A stretch of DNA of 64,000 nt from Buddleja alternifolia (taxonomy: Eukaryota; Streptophyta; Magnoliopsida; Lamiales; Scrophulariaceae): NCBI GenBank assembly GCA_019426215.1, contig CM033393.1, positions 48,176,645 to 48,240,644 of the forward strand. The letters are read 5' to 3'. Position numbers and translations under genes: made by a program. Position 1 is the stretch's first letter, and the number at the start of each line of letters is the position of its first letter. Shown piece by piece: positions 46,498 through 59,239 of this stretch. Below the pieces are notes generated by a model. That model saw only the letters and a program-made list of their open reading frames with translations. It made no database searches and was not told the origin of the DNA.

Positions 46498-47548
46498 CAA
46501 TTCCTTCACTTTTTTCTTTTGATTCCATAGAACTAGAAGTAAACACAAGTAGCCTGAACTTTCCAACAAACATGTCCTGATTCCATTAATCCAGCTTCTC
46601 TAAACACTTTGCCCAACCCTTTTGATGTCTGAACATAGTCTTCCAAGAACAACGTTACATTTTCTGACGGGTTTGCCCTCAGAAATTTCTCTATTTTCTT
46701 CAATGTATCAATAGCTGGTCCCTATAAGATTAATGGAACACAAACTTTTACATAAAGATATAGTAAATTAAACTAAAAGGGAAAATTGTGTTATTACTCT
46801 CATAGTATAGGTTTTTGCAACTTTAGCTTAAATGTTTAGAAGTTTGCAAAATTAATCCCATATAGGATGATCATTTTGCACTTGTCCCAATCGTTAAAAA
46901 ACAGGTCATAATCGTTAATTTGATCACGTACAAGATATGTCAATACTTAATTTACCGATGTGCGCATTCCACGTGCGAAATTTAATTTTCATTTTTCTCT
47001 TAATGGATAAAACAAAAATATTGCAAAAACAATGCATCACACATGACTAATTTTGCAAGTTCGTCAATAATATGAATAAAATCACAATAGGCTCTATCAC
47101 ATGGTATCAATATTGTAATATTTTCTAAACTAAATGATCATGATACCAAGCGGTATCATTTTATTTTTCAAAGTTTAGGAAGAAATTGCATGTGGTACGT
47201 ACAAATGCCGTATAGTCGTGGCATCGGCCTCCAAAAGAAGGACACAACCATATCTCCCCTAGATAATCATATGTATCAAGCATCAAGGGCACGTACTCCA
47301 TTCTATTGTTAGAACAAAATTAATGGATCGTATTAATTAACTAATTAATTGCATATCAATAGATTATTTAATTATATATGAAACAAATTCAATATATATA
47401 TATATATATAGCTGCTGAATAATTGTATCTTCTTTATTTGTGACAGTGATTCTTGGAATTCCAGTGTGAGGTGACTCCCCATCTATTGTGAATAAATTGG
47501 GAGTTGTAAAAAACGCGTATTTGTTGAATGGTAGAGAATTATTCTGTC
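46498..47548 (-). pseudogene. PI-PLC X-domain gene, copy 4, degraded
   Basis: Recognisable minus-strand exons: exon 5 (46498 to about 46722), exon 4 (about 47212-47303) and exon 3 (about 47409-47547), with intron 4 (46723-47210) closely similar to that of copy 3. Exon 5 has an internal deletion between 'catgtcctga' and 'ttccattaatccagc', removing the YWYPISQMPRNG region. Exon 4 has an added base in 'atcaagggcacg', shifting the frame. Exons 1, 2, 6, 7 and 8 are missing. It derives from a copy-3-like gene and cannot make an enzyme. Confidence 0.85.
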
Positions 47549-47559
47549 AAAAAAATGCG

Positions 47560-47800
47560 TATTTGCCTTTCTAAATCTGAATTTTGATATAGCCTCATCA
47601 TTTTTACTAAAATAAACATTACAATAATATGCAATTGGCTTGCTTTGGAATGTAGTAATTATCATCTTCTATCAATCTTGTTATAACTACTATAAAGACT
47701 AAAGCTATAAATTAATATTTTCATTTTGTCATGCTGATTTACCAAAGTTTATTGGTACTTCCTGAGTGATAAATTTTAAAGTTAATTAATGGCGAGCACC
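47560..47800. repeat. Dispersed flank repeat R, copy 1
   Basis: Runs through 'gcaattggcttgctttggaa', 'tttcattttgtcatgctgat', 'ttccaaagtttattgg' and 'taatggcgagcacca'. Copies recur at 53172-53400 and 59635-59870. It lies 5' (minus sense) of the degraded PLC copy 4. Confidence 0.75.
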
Positions 47801-47916
47801 AAAGTTATATATATATATATATATATATATGTTTTGATCAGATATATATCACATCTATTATAATTTTCCCTATTTTACTTTCTAAGTTTTTGGATAAATC
47901 TATGGTGGTCTTATTG

Positions 47917-48028
47917 TAATGCTCCTAGTGCATTACATACCACAAGTTCAATTTTGGGCGGGTGATTTTCATTACCCACCCACCACATGTTGAACTTGTG
48001 GTATTTAATGCATTAGGAGCATTGCATT
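47917..48028. repeat. 112-bp imperfect hairpin
   Basis: The left arm 'taatgctcctagtgcatta', 'cataccacaagttcaa' pairs with the right arm 'ttgaacttgtggtatttaat', 'gcattaggagcatt' around a short 'ttttcatta' loop. Bulges interrupt the pairing near 'ttttgggcgggtg' / 'acccacccaccacatg'. It could be a tiny MITE or a small-RNA precursor. Confidence 0.65.
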
Positions 48029-48106
48029 AGGAGTTTCAAAGAATTATTCCAAGTTGCCCATAAATGTCAAAAAAGAAGGTGCTATCACCATGTGATCCGG
48101 TGAGAA

Positions 48107-48397
48107 CACAAGATCATCTATTGCAATAAATGGATTTCTTTATCATTTTCTCTATTCATTGTATTAATGAAAGGACAATAAGGGTTGCAATTGGAGATGC
48201 AATGCTACATTTGCAATCCGGATCTTCTATTGCAAAAGGTATTGCATTTCCTATTGCACACATTTCTATACATTACATGACAAGTGTACAAAATTCAAAT
48301 CACTTATATATTTTTTAAAAATATTTGTACAGTTGTCATGTATAGAATAAATGCAATAAGAGATGCAACATTATTTTGCAATAGAGGATCTTATGTG
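48107..48397. mobile_element. MITE with CACAAGATC ends
   Basis: Left 'cacaagatcatctattgcaa'. The right end in reverse reads 'cacataagatcctctattgc'. Inner repeats (tgcaatgctacatttgcaat / tgcatctcttattgcattta) continue the fold. A truncated copy with the same right end lies at about 49515-49680. Confidence 0.7.
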
Positions 48398-48940
48398 GAT
48401 TAATACCACTAAAAAACAGCCCTCATCCAATTATCCACAAAGTAAGAGTAACATCCAATCCACAAAAACAACAATTATCCAATATTAAGTAACAGAAAGC
48501 AGACCTACCCTGCTATCAAGCAGAAATAGTGGGTGTTTAATACCACACTAAACCAAAATGCATACTCCAATTATGCACAAAGTAAAGTAATATCCAATCC
48601 ACAAAAACAACAATTATCCAACACTAATTAGGAAGCAGAACTATCAAGCTCATAAGCATAAATCGTGGGTGTTTAATACCACACTAAACCAAAATGCATA
48701 CTCCAATTTTGCACAAAGTAAGAGTAATATTCAATTCACAAAACAACAATTATCCAACACTAAGTAAACATGAAGTATACCTATCATGCTCTTAAGCAGA
48801 AATAGTGAGTGTTTAATACCACTAAAAACCAGAATGCAGACTCCCCCTATCCAATTATTCACAAAGTAAAAGTAGTATCCAATCCACAAAAACAACAATT
48901 ATCCAACACTAATTAAACAGGAACCAGACCTATCAGTTAG
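48398..48940. repeat. 136-140 bp minisatellite, array 1
   Basis: Units begin 'gtgggtgtttaataccac' (48529, 48665, 48805), with 'atatccaatccacaaaaaca' and 'acaattatccaacactaa' inside. A preceding partial unit starts near 48402. The second array is at 49681-50165. Confidence 0.88.
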
Positions 48941-48944
48941 TATA

Positions 48945-49515
48945 TCCCAAACCTTCACAAGTAAATGTTGGGCACAACAGAAGTTTGGGCCAAGATTTAA
49001 CTTATTAGGATTCAGCAAATCTCACCAAGATAAAATATTATCCGGAAGAATATAACTATAATGCACACAAGATTTACGTGGTTTAGAAAAATCCGCCTAC
49101 GTCCACGAGAGTTTTTGTTCTTCCATTATGAGAGAAATTTACTACTACAAACAATACACACTTGAGTTTATAGACAAACTCAAGAAAATCACTATTTGCA
49201 ACCACTCTCAAAGTTATATAGAATACTCTCCCAACCCTTTTGTATTGCCCCAAGAGAAAAATCTACAAGTGTTTACCGTAGCTCACAATTTATCTCTCGC
49301 AATAAATTGTTCCTATCTCACTACACACACTTATGCCTTGTTGCTTCTGTTTCGGTCGGTATATTTTGCAAATGAGACATTGAATCCTATTTATAGATAA
49401 ATTTCAAAGCTATAAGATTTAATTCATGTCATCCAAACATTTGCTCAAATCTTGACCATTCATCCTTTGGCCAAGATGCTCAACTTGGCAAGTTGACAAC
49501 TTGTCCAATTATATG
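48945..49515. mobile_element. Copia-like LTR fragment
   Basis: Contains 'agatttacgtggtttagaaa', 'atccgcctacgtccacgaga', a phrase widely shared by plant copia LTRs (polyadenylation/U5 side). It splits two arrays of the same minisatellite. A related 0.2-kb piece ('cttatgccttgctgcttctc', 'ttggccaagttgctcaactt') lies at 51352-51570. The 90-codon frame 49128-49400 falls inside and is not a gene. Confidence 0.55.
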
Positions 49516-50165
49516 GCCAAATGGTGTTGCATCTCCTATTGCATGCGCTTCTATAAATTACTTGACAAGTGTACAAAATTCAAATTACTTATATATTTTT
49601 GAAAAATAATTATACAGTTGTCATGTATAAAATAAATGCAATAGGAAATGCAACATCATTTTGCAATAGAGGATCTTGTGTGGATTAATACCACTAAAAA
49701 ACAGCCCCCGTCCAATTATCCACAAAGTAAGAGTAAAATCCAATCCACAAACACAACAATTATCCAACACTAAGTAACAGAAAACAGACCTACCATGCTC
49801 TTAAGCAAAAATAGTGGGTGTTTAATACTATACTAAACCAGAATGCATACTCCAATTATGCACAAAATAAAGTAATATCCAATCCACAAAAACAACAATT
49901 ATCCAACACTAATTAAACAGGAAGCAGAACTATCATGCTCGTGAGCAGAAATAGTGGGTGTTTAATACCACACTAAGCCAAAACGCATACTCCAATTATG
50001 CACAAACTAAGAGTAATATCCAATCCACAAAACAATAATTATTCAACACGAAGTAAACATGAAGCATACCTATCATGCTCTTAAGCAGAAATAGTGGGTG
50101 TTTAATACCACTAAAAACAAGAATGCAGACTCCCCCTATCCAATTATTCACAAAGTAAAAGGTCA
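49515..50165. repeat. Second copy of MITE right half and minisatellite array 2
   Basis: 49515-49680 repeats the right half of the 48107-48397 element ('gacaagtgtacaaaattcaa'). 49681-50165 repeats the minisatellite with units at about 49816, 49957 and 50096. A tandem duplication with the LTR fragment between the copies explains the order. Confidence 0.8.
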
Positions 50166-50220
50166 AGTCTGAGCGTTCATCGAGCATAAACTCGGACAAT
50201 TCTTGAACAAGTTCATAAAA

Positions 50221-50532
50221 CTAATAAAGGTCGACTGTTACATTTCCAACAGGATTTGGAAACTCAACCTTACATGCCACTGCCACTTTGATTGCTTCGA
50301 TCACATTTTCCTTATCGACAACAGCGAACAAGGCCTTAAATGGCATAATTGTCATCGAGACCATTCCCACACAGCGCCATGTAATCGGCACATCCTCCAA
50401 ATGTTTCCTAAAAACGAAATACACACCAAAATGTTTCTTCTCCTTCTCTTCGAAGTGGACTTGCTTCTCGTACAGTTCCTCTATATGTTTCATAAGTTGC
50501 TTCTCCAATTTTGTGGGCCTTGGTGGCATTTG
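50221..50532 (-). CDS. Terminal exon of an unrecognised gene
   Basis: The acceptor TTTTCTGCTGCAG opens an exon at 50532 that stays in frame to a stop at 50221 (QMPPRPTKLEKQLMKHIEE to NPVGNVTVDLY). The first 40 residues are strongly charged and probably helical (EELYEKQVHFEEKEKKHFG). A hydrophobic/acidic part follows (VSMTIMPFKALFAVVDKENV). The preceding exon ends at 50712 with GTAAGT in matching phase. I do not recognise a domain. The neighbourhood suggests it may be the 3' part of the zinc-finger gene of copy B (see findings), but that join is inference. Confidence 0.5.
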   Translation of the reverse strand, partial: QMPPRPTKLEKQLMKHIEELYEKQVHFEEKEKKHFGVYFVFRKHLEDVPITWRCVGMVSMTIMPFKALFAVVDKENVIEAIKVAVACKVEFPNPVGNVTVDLY

Positions 50533-50711
50533 CTGCAGCAGAAAAGTAATAATTTATGTGTCAAGATCAAGTCATTAGAATAATTGCTCTGTCTAAATCA
50601 TCAGCCTAAACATTAATAAATTACAAAATATAAAAGGGCAAAAAAGCATTTGAAGGTGGATAGTGCTAATCACACGTGTATTTATTTAAATGAAATCTGA
50701 AGTTGACTTAC

Positions 50712-51284
50712 CTTCGATAACCAGCTATCTGTCACACCCCGGGAGATTTCAAGAACTCTTCCCACAAAATGAGGCTCCAAAAGTCCATATATCTACACTA
50801 CCTTATATTTATAATAGTGGATAGAACATTCTAGAATGAGTTCTAGATGTGTAGGGAATGGTAGGACTTCTCTAGAATTTTGTAGAGACATGTGTAGGTA
50901 GAATTATCTAGAAACTTCCATGCAAATATCTAGTAGAATAATCTAGATGATAGATTGTAGTCGTAGGATCAAGTTAATCTTAGCCGTCCATTCCAAGGAT
51001 AGGTAGTATAAATAGATGTTAGGGGGGTCATTTGTAACCATCCAAGAAGTTCAGAGCAATACAAGCACTTATAGTTTCCTTTAAGCTTCCTTGTGATCTT
51101 TGCCAAATCCCCTTAGCACACGAGCATGAGTGGGCGAGGCTGACTTGGCACAATCTCGCAAGAGGCGGATCGAAGCTAAGTGCCGCATGAGACGTTAGTA
51201 TTAAGGCTAAGTCAGTGACATATAGCCCAAGCTAAAAAGCTCTTTCATCTCGTTGAATTTCTCCCTCGTCGCAGGGTCTCTCAA
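50712..51284 (-). pseudogene. Exon split by a solo LTR
   Basis: On the minus strand an acceptor (TTTTGTTCTAG) opens an exon at 51284 reading LRDPATREKFNEMKELFSLG. It is broken at 51221 by a 491-bp LTR and resumes at 50729 (SWLSK) to a donor CGAAG|GTAAGT at 50712. Removing the LTR and one copy of the repeated TATA/GATA restores a continuous phase into the 50532 exon. The insertion disables this allele unless it is spliced around. Confidence 0.55.
50730..51220. mobile_element. Solo LTR inside an exon
   Basis: 491 bp with palindromic-type ends TGTCACACCCCGGG ... GTCAGTGACA. It contains 'agtataaatagatgttag' (51006-51023, TATA-like). Flanks are TATC and TATA, only an imperfect target duplication. 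No interior coding sequence. It inserted into the exon described at 50712-51284. Confidence 0.72.
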
Positions 51285-51638
51285 CTAGAACAAAATTATT
51301 TAATATTTTAGGCATAATAAACATAAACAACAAAATAAATCCACAACTAAAGGGAAAATTCAACTCATTACACACACTTATGCCTTGCTGCTTCTCTTTT
51401 GGTTGGTACATTTTGCAAATGAAGCATTGAATCCTATTTATAGACAAATTCCAAAGCTATAAGATTTAATTCATGGCATCCAAATATTTGCTCAAATCTT
51501 GACCATTCATCCTTTGGCCAAGTTGCTCAACTTGGCAAGTTGACAACTTGGCCAATTGCATGGTCTCATTATTCTTTTTCTTTTTCTTTTTGTAGGTGGA
51601 TTAACTCAACAATAAACAGTGCATTAACAGACTTCTCC

Positions 51639-53024
<1,386 letters not shown>

Positions 53025-53171
53025 CGTGTGTGATCGATCGCTGAAGTAGAAACGGGATTGAGGTATTTGAGATTTGGGGAAATGAGAGTTTTTTGAACGC
53101 AACATTAATAAATTTGTTTCATTGGGTTTTGGAGTTGGTGGGAAAATTCATATTTTGCATAGCTCTAATAA

Positions 53172-53400
53172 CTGATGCAATTGGCTTGCTTTGGAATGTA
53201 GTAATTATCATCTTCTATCAATTTTGTTATAACTACTATAAAGTTGTAAACTAATATTTTCATTTTGTCATGTTGATTTACCAACGTTTATTGATACTTC
53301 CTGAGTGATACTTTTAAAGTAAATTAATGGCGAGCACCAATGATTTCATTGCATGTAATTCTGGAAAACAATTGCCCAGACCAAAATTAGTCGAATGAAA
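53172..53400. repeat. Dispersed flank repeat R, copy 2
   Basis: Closely similar to 47626-47800 and, more distantly, to 59690-59870. It continues into 'ccaatgatttcattgcatgt', a part shared with the 59.8-kb copy. Confidence 0.75.
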
Positions 53401-53617
53401 TTCTAGTAAATATTAATTAACTAAGTAATATTTTTAAGTAAGTTTGTACATACATAAAATTCGTGTTTGTTTTTTTTAAAAAAAAAAAGAAAGAAAAACT
53501 TATTAATGCTTATGATTACATGAATAGTTCATGGTCTCAAAATATTGAGTCTCCAAGATGGAGTAATGAAATTGCGCATAATACAACATAAAAAATGTCT
53601 TTAAACTGGAGCTTTTA

Positions 53618-53830
53618 ATCTATGCTACTATAAAAGTATGAATCCTATATAGTGTTTTTTTCAATTGTAAAAATACTAATTTACCCTTAATTGATAACAC
53701 ATTTGATCTATATCTATATTTATTTGTACTACTATAAAAGTATGGATCTTACTTAGTGTTTCTTTCAATTGTAAAAATACTAATTTACCCTTCATTGATA
53801 ACACATTTAAACACTTAATAAGAATAATAC
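53618..53830. repeat. Direct duplication of about 110 bp
   Basis: 'ctactataaaagtatg.atc' to 'attgataacacattt' occurs twice (starting at about 53624 and 53729). It is AT-rich and non-coding. The style resembles ends of some Helitron-like elements, but no hairpin or CTRR end was found. Confidence 0.6.
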
Positions 53831-54915
53831 ATTTAGAAAATAATAAAAGAAAACTCTCCAACTCCCCACCTTTCCAACTGCTATGGAAATTCAAGAGCTT
53901 AATTGTTGGCATTATAGAACGATATTTTACTAATCATAACCTTTTCAATTGCAATGGAATGCTATAAAATTTGAAGTTTATTTGTGAATATGTATAAGCA
54001 CCTGAAATTAAACAATTTAATATTCTGCACTAATCAAATGCCTAATTGATATTCATAAATAAAAAAATTCAAATCAAACTTTTATTAACAGATTAACAAA
54101 TGTATATTGCGTTTGCACAGCAATAATAGTGTATCATTGTTGAGAAGTAGAAGTAGTTGACAAGATTTCTATCATGTGGGCAACTATATTGAAAGAGCTC
54201 TCATGTGCCTTTGGAACGAAGATAACCAACACAAGATAGTTATAAGAGCCTACAAGTTTACACTTGTTACGTATATAAGAGAATAGTAGAAGTTTGATTA
54301 AATTTCCAGAGGGTGTGTAGAACGCATGTAAAACATTCATTTGTATATTAGAAAGATTTAAATTTAGTAAGTGAGAATCAACTCATATCATTAGATCAAA
54401 CTTATCTTCACTGTGTATTGAATAGGTGAAGTGCTATAAGTATGTATGAGCTATCATTTCATTTTGAAACCATTCAAAGCTTGTGTAGTTTAAATTGTTA
54501 ATATATTATATACTTTCACTGACAGCGTACATACTTTTTGCTAGTGTACTGAAATGAGGCAATTTTGCTGTAACTCGACCCAATCTAAAATCTCCCATAA
54601 TAATATGTAAATGCCATAAATATACAACTAAAACAAGATATCCATAATAGAAATTTCTATTGAATGTAAGTACAATATCTACAATTCAAAGCTAAGTATA
54701 TCTAGAAAAACTTACTTAGCTATCACTATATCTATTCCCTATCCAATATATCCATCAAATCAATCACAAAAAACAGAGATCCATCCAATATATCCATCCA
54801 TCCGTATCCACAAGCATCCACAAAAAACAGAGCCACAAAAAGATACCAAAGCTAAGAGAAGTATCAAATGCAGTAAAAAAGAATTCTTCCCCCTGTACTT
54901 CTTGCCCCAAACTCC
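53831..54915. other. Intergenic DNA, nothing recognised
   Basis: AT-rich sequence without supported open frames. Short direct repeats ('atccatccaatatatccatc') near 54750-54800. Confidence 0.5.
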
Positions 54916-55242
54916 TCACTTCTTTCCAGCCCTACGCCTTTCTCGCTTGTGTTGACCCATAACCCTGGTCATGTGGGCTACACTACTAAAATCTTTCATA
55001 GGGCATAAGTGTGTGTCGAATATACCGAGAATGTCCCAGAAACAGTTGAAACACCCTTTGCATTGGCTGACATTTTCTTTCGATTCGCCTTTTCGATCCA
55101 CCATTGTCTGGTGCTTGTTGATGTAGTGTCTCTTAACTTAGTTTGGCTTACCAAAGGCTGATTTGTAAGTGTCATCCCCGTGCAGCCCGCACTCAAAACA
55201 AGGGAATGCATCTTCCATCGCCTCTTTATCTAAGGTCTTCCT
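54916..55242 (-). pseudogene. Two-zinc-finger small protein, copy C, one stop
   Basis: The acceptor ATTTTCTTAG opens an exon at 55242 reading RKTLDKEAMEDAFPCFECGL, then a premature TAA near 55139 (in GKPN*VKRHYINKHQ). The frame then continues to VSQCKGCFNCFWDI, DTHLCPMKDFSSVAHM and a stop at 54916. Cysteine/histidine spacing of both fingers is retained apart from length changes. One C-to-T change (CAA to TAA) explains the stop. It is the most diverged of the three copies, but the reading frame is otherwise conserved. Confidence 0.6.
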
Positions 55243-55651
55243 CTAAGAAAATAATGGTTGAGTAGGCAAAAAAGGCCCAAAGTAAGGGGGCCCACAAGTA
55301 AAAACGACTTAATTAAAAGATCAGAAAACAAGAGAATTATATCTAATCAATCATGTGATAAAAATGTTAACAAATGTATATAAATGAGTGGTTAAAACAT
55401 GGTTATAATGGTATTTAAATTTAGTTTTAGGAATCCTCCAGTATTCACTGATAGTATCTAAAAATGGCCAATTCGAGATGACTAATCTCCCAAAAACAAC
55501 AAGTCAGAAAAATGGTTCGAGTAATATTTCTAAGCAACTCGCCCCTAGCATACAATATATATACTCTACAACAAGCTCACCAAGCGAAGTCGATCCAGTA
55601 GGTGTCAAATACTCTACGACAAATTGTCAATAGATGAATTCAAGAATGCAA

Positions 55652-56302
55652 GGCCTTGTATGGTTTTGTTTTCAAAACCCAAATCTCAATTCTCAATTTT
55701 TTTGAAACTCAAATCATGTTTGGCCCAACTTATTGACCCAAGTTCAATTTCTTATTTCTCAACATTTTGAAAATCCAAGCCCAAAACAACTCTCAACTAA
55801 TTAAAATTTCACCTACACAACCCCTAAGAATTGGCATTTTATCATGGGGTCTTTCCCATGTCTTCCTACCCCCATCCCATCAATTCAATTATCTAACCAC
55901 TCCTATTATCCTATCTATATATACTTGTCATATATATATATATATGTATATATATATACACACACACACACATAAATATAATTAACTACACCACTAACTA
56001 TAAAAATATTTACTTTATGTCAAATCATGTTACAATTTTTTATTCTACTTATATCTAAAAATAAACATTCACCCAAACATATTCTCATTCTCATCACGTC
56101 TTTTCGTAGAGATATTCACACAAAATTACATTCATCCAAACATATTTTCATTTTCAACTTATAAACTAACAACTCAAAACAACTCATCCAAACATATTTT
56201 CATTTTAACACGAAAACCAATAAAAGTTTGAAAACTCACTTTTCTATATTTTTCAACTTGAAAATTGAGAATTGGAAATGAAAACAATACCATACAAGCC
56301 CC
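55652..56302. mobile_element. Foldback element, 0.65 kb
   Basis: Left 'ggccttgtatggttttgttt' plus 'tctcaattctcaattttt'. The right end in reverse reads 'ggggcttgtatggtattgtt' plus 'ccaattctcaattttcaag'. The trinucleotide CAA flanks both sides in a plausible 3-bp duplication, as in PIF/Harbinger-type elements. The interior contains repeated 'catccaaacatattttcatt' and an AT/AC microsatellite (55930-55972). Confidence 0.7.
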
Positions 56303-56689
56303 AAGTTTTCCACAAGAACGTATTCTTTCCCAAAGCTAAAGGCTTCCTCAAATTAATTACCTAATAAAAATTTACAATAACTGACTCCAGAAACTTAAAC
56401 GTTGCTAACTCACACACACCAAAGAAAACTGCTAAACTACTAACACATAAAAGGAAATAACAATTTATCCTAATACAATGACAACTTAACATAATTGAAT
56501 GACAACTTAAAGGAATTAACATAAAATTAGATAAAGACTACTACATCTTCATTTCATAACACAAACTCACCAAGCGAATTCGATCCAGTTGGTGTAACAT
56601 TTAAGCATTTCATCAAAACAAAATTCTTAAGATATTTTTTCTGAATGTAATTCAACGTAATTAACTCAATTTTACAACATAAGTAAATT

Positions 56690-57010
56690 AATTTAATTGT
56701 TTTTATTTAATGTGGATAAATACTGTTAGTAATCTTTAAATAATTGAAATTTAAAATTTAAAATAAGGTAGTTACCACTTACCAATACAATTTAAGTTCA
56801 AATGAAAAAGCAACTTTTCTATATCTATTTTTCTTGTTAATGATGATTATCAAATTTGAGTATATTCATTTTATACAGTTTACCAATCATGTATTATTGT
56901 TATTTAAACTAAAACAATGTGATTTATTACTCATATAAATAAAAAAAAATTCAATGATAGTTATCAAGATATAATCAATCTTTTAACTTTTTCTATTAGT
57001 AAATGATGTT
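56690..57010. repeat. Diverged dispersed repeat S, copy 1
   Basis: Shares order and sequence with 61690-62010 ('gtagttacc' / 'gtagttatg', 'tttaccaatcatgtattatt', 'catataaataaa'). Non-coding and AT-rich. Confidence 0.6.
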
Positions 57011-57061
57011 ACAATATATATTGATATAACATATATTACATTTTTGTTTGTGTCATTGTAG

Positions 57062-57420
57062 GGTACTTGGCTCAAACACTCATATGTTTGTAAGAAGGTC
57101 CCTCAAAGTTTATATTTGCAGAACAATAGTAAATCCGCGTGTGTTTTGTAGCCTCGAGTAGGGTCATGATGACCCGACCCAACGAGGCATCATCCTGACC
57201 GCCCATGGTGTCCATGAGGCACCAGATAAGCCATTTGTAATGCCACTGTCTGTACTACATGTAATATCTATAAATACCTCTTCTCACAGCACGTAAGTGG
57301 GCTGGAACCTGAGCAATCAATAGTCCTTGGAGCTTGTATCGAATCCTTGATACTAGGGAGATGGACTTGGAAGTACGATCCATATAAGTTTGGGTAATCA
57401 CTTTTTGGAAAATTAAGAAT
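57062..57420. repeat. Gypsy LTR fragment related to the 34-kb element
   Basis: GC-richer patch with 'aatccgcgtgt', 'gggtcatgatgacccgaccc', 'atctataaatacctc' and 'tgagcaatcaatagt', matching in order the 34.15-34.4 kb LTR ('gatccgcgtgt', 'gggtcagttcatgacccgac', 'ctctataaatacc'). No interior follows, so it is a truncated or solo LTR. Confidence 0.5.
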
Positions 57421-57759
57421 ATTTGAATTTCAAAAAAAAAATTAATAAAAAGGTGCAAGAAATTTAAGACTAAAGTAGACAAATCCTTATCCTATGCGGT
57501 TTGTAGCAAATTGCCCCTTGAGTGATGATTTTGCCCTTACATGTGCTGGAATATTCTCTAAGATTCTGCCGGATCCAGTCATAGGGGTTAAATGCAACAT
57601 TCACCAAAGGTGAGGTTGTTGGATGCACATGTTGATAGGTTCGGGGACAAAGTGCACAACTCCCTACATGTTGGAGGGTGTCTGCATTTATCTCTTTTTC
57701 TCGAAGTCATGTGTGAGGGCCCTTTTGCTTGGTCAAAAGCTAAGAAGCTAAGTTATTAG

Positions 57760-58312
57760 GGTTAATTACACTAAATATCTCTCTTATTTAGTGTAATTAT
57801 AGTCTAGTCCGCTTATCTTGAACACATAACAAATAGCCCCCTCTTTGAAAAAAATTACAATCACCCCCTTCCATCAAAAAACTAACGGAATTCGCTAACA
57901 TCATCAAAAAATATTTTCTAAATTTCCTAGTTTGCCCTTGAGGGATAATTTCTCATATTAAAGAGAATGAATTTCAATTTTCAATAAGACTTATTAACAT
58001 CAGGATAATGAAGTACAAATTTAATTTATGCCAATTCGATTATCTTTTAAAAAATAAAAACATAAACCGAGATCCGATTTGTTTTAGGAGCAATATCACA
58101 ATTCAATGTTGATAAATCTAATTAGGAAGTTTTCAAAAATATAACGTTGGCTAATGGCTGTTAGTTGGAGGGGCAAATGGGAGGTTTTATTATAAGTGGG
58201 GGGGGGGGGTTAAGTGTAAGATTTTATTATAAGAGGGGGTATTTGTTATGTGCCACAAACAAGTGAACTGAATTGTAATTATACTATAAGGAGTAGTTAG
58301 TATAATTAACCC
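57760..58312. mobile_element. Mutator-like MITE, 553 bp
   Basis: Left GGGTTAATTACACTAAATAT. The right end in reverse reads GGGTTAATTATACTAACTAC. Inner inverted matches are 'cacataacaaatagccccct' / 'agggggtatttgttatgtg'. The flanks AAGTTATTA (57751-57759) and AAGTTAGTA (58313-58321) are a 9-bp duplication with one mismatch, the Mutator hallmark. It includes a run of 12 G (near 58199-58210). No coding capacity. Confidence 0.78.
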
Positions 58313-58667
58313 AAGTTAGTATTTACAAGTAGGCACTCCACATTCTTATATAAGTATTTACATGAATTTGCACTCCACATTCCTAGAAGTTGTCAAATTC
58401 CTAGAAACACATTGAAATAAGTAAAGTTAATTTTTATTTATATTTTGTGGGATTAAAAGTTGACAATGCATTATTTTATATTATTTAATTATAAGATGAA
58501 CCGGCTCATGCTTGGTTCAAAGCTCGTATTACTTTTCAAGTCAAATCCAATCTTTGAGCAAAAAAGCTTGACTAGCATATAAGTCTTAACACGAAAGCTT
58601 GCATGATATCCAACCAAACGCGAGGCTTGTAGTCTTGTACGTAAGGAGACATAAATATGTATGTACA

Positions 58668-58803
58668 TTTAGCTGCTGGGCGATTGTATCTTCTTGATTT
58701 GTAACTGTGATTCTTGGAACTCCAGTGTGAGATGGCGGCTCCCATCTACTAGTGAATTATGAGTTGTCAAATACGCGTATCTGTTTGAATGGTAGAGAAT
58801 TAT
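58668..58803 (-). pseudogene. PI-PLC X-domain fossil, exon 3 only (copy 5)
   Basis: Minus-strand sequence matches exon 3 of copy 3: the region coding NNSLPFNKYAF to ITVTNQEDT is recognisable ('aattattccgc', 'gttgtcaaatacgcgtatct', 'ttcttggaactccagtgtga'). Small indels break the frame. Promoter-like sequence from the same gene type ('gaattaaagtgtttggatta') remains at 59340-59359, so exons 1-2 were lost between the two pieces, where a MITE now sits. Confidence 0.75.
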
Positions 58804-58985
58804 TCCGCTAAGGAAATAAATACTGCATGTAAATATTCATCCATGAGCTACATTCCCAAAAAATGAAAATGATTAACATATAAATAAAATAGAAATAAAA
58901 AGGAAAAACAATATAATTAACAGAACAGAAAACGGAAAGAATAAATAAAGAAAAGAAGCAAAACAAGGATTGAAATTAGAAAAAT

Positions 58986-59239
58986 GGGATAATTGCATTC
59001 ACACCCCCTCAATGATGGGATAATTACACAAACCTTCACTCACAATTGATAATTACAAAGACACCCCTTTATGTTAAAGATTTCTTACAATTGCACCCCC
59101 TGTGTGTAACAATTCTTACAATTGCACCCCTGTAAACCTTACAAATAGACCCCCTGAGGGGGTGTGTTTGTAATTATCATATAGTGAGTGAAAGTTTGTG
59201 TAATTACTCCATCATTGAGGGGGTGTGAGTGTAATTATC
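58986..59239. mobile_element. Mutator-like MITE, 254 bp
   Basis: The ends GGGATAATTGCATTCACACC and (in reverse) GATAATTACACTCACACCCC continue as near-perfect inverted repeats for about 55 bp ('cctcaatgatgg', 'taattacacaaac'). The flanks TAGAAAAAT (58977-58985) and TAGAAAAAA (59240-59248) fit a 9-bp duplication with one mismatch. It inserted into a PLC fossil. Confidence 0.8.

Noticed and set aside
48398..50165. Regularly spaced repeats, considered as a CRISPR array
   Set aside because: Units of 136-140 bp repeat entirely, without unique spacers, in a plant genome: this is a minisatellite.
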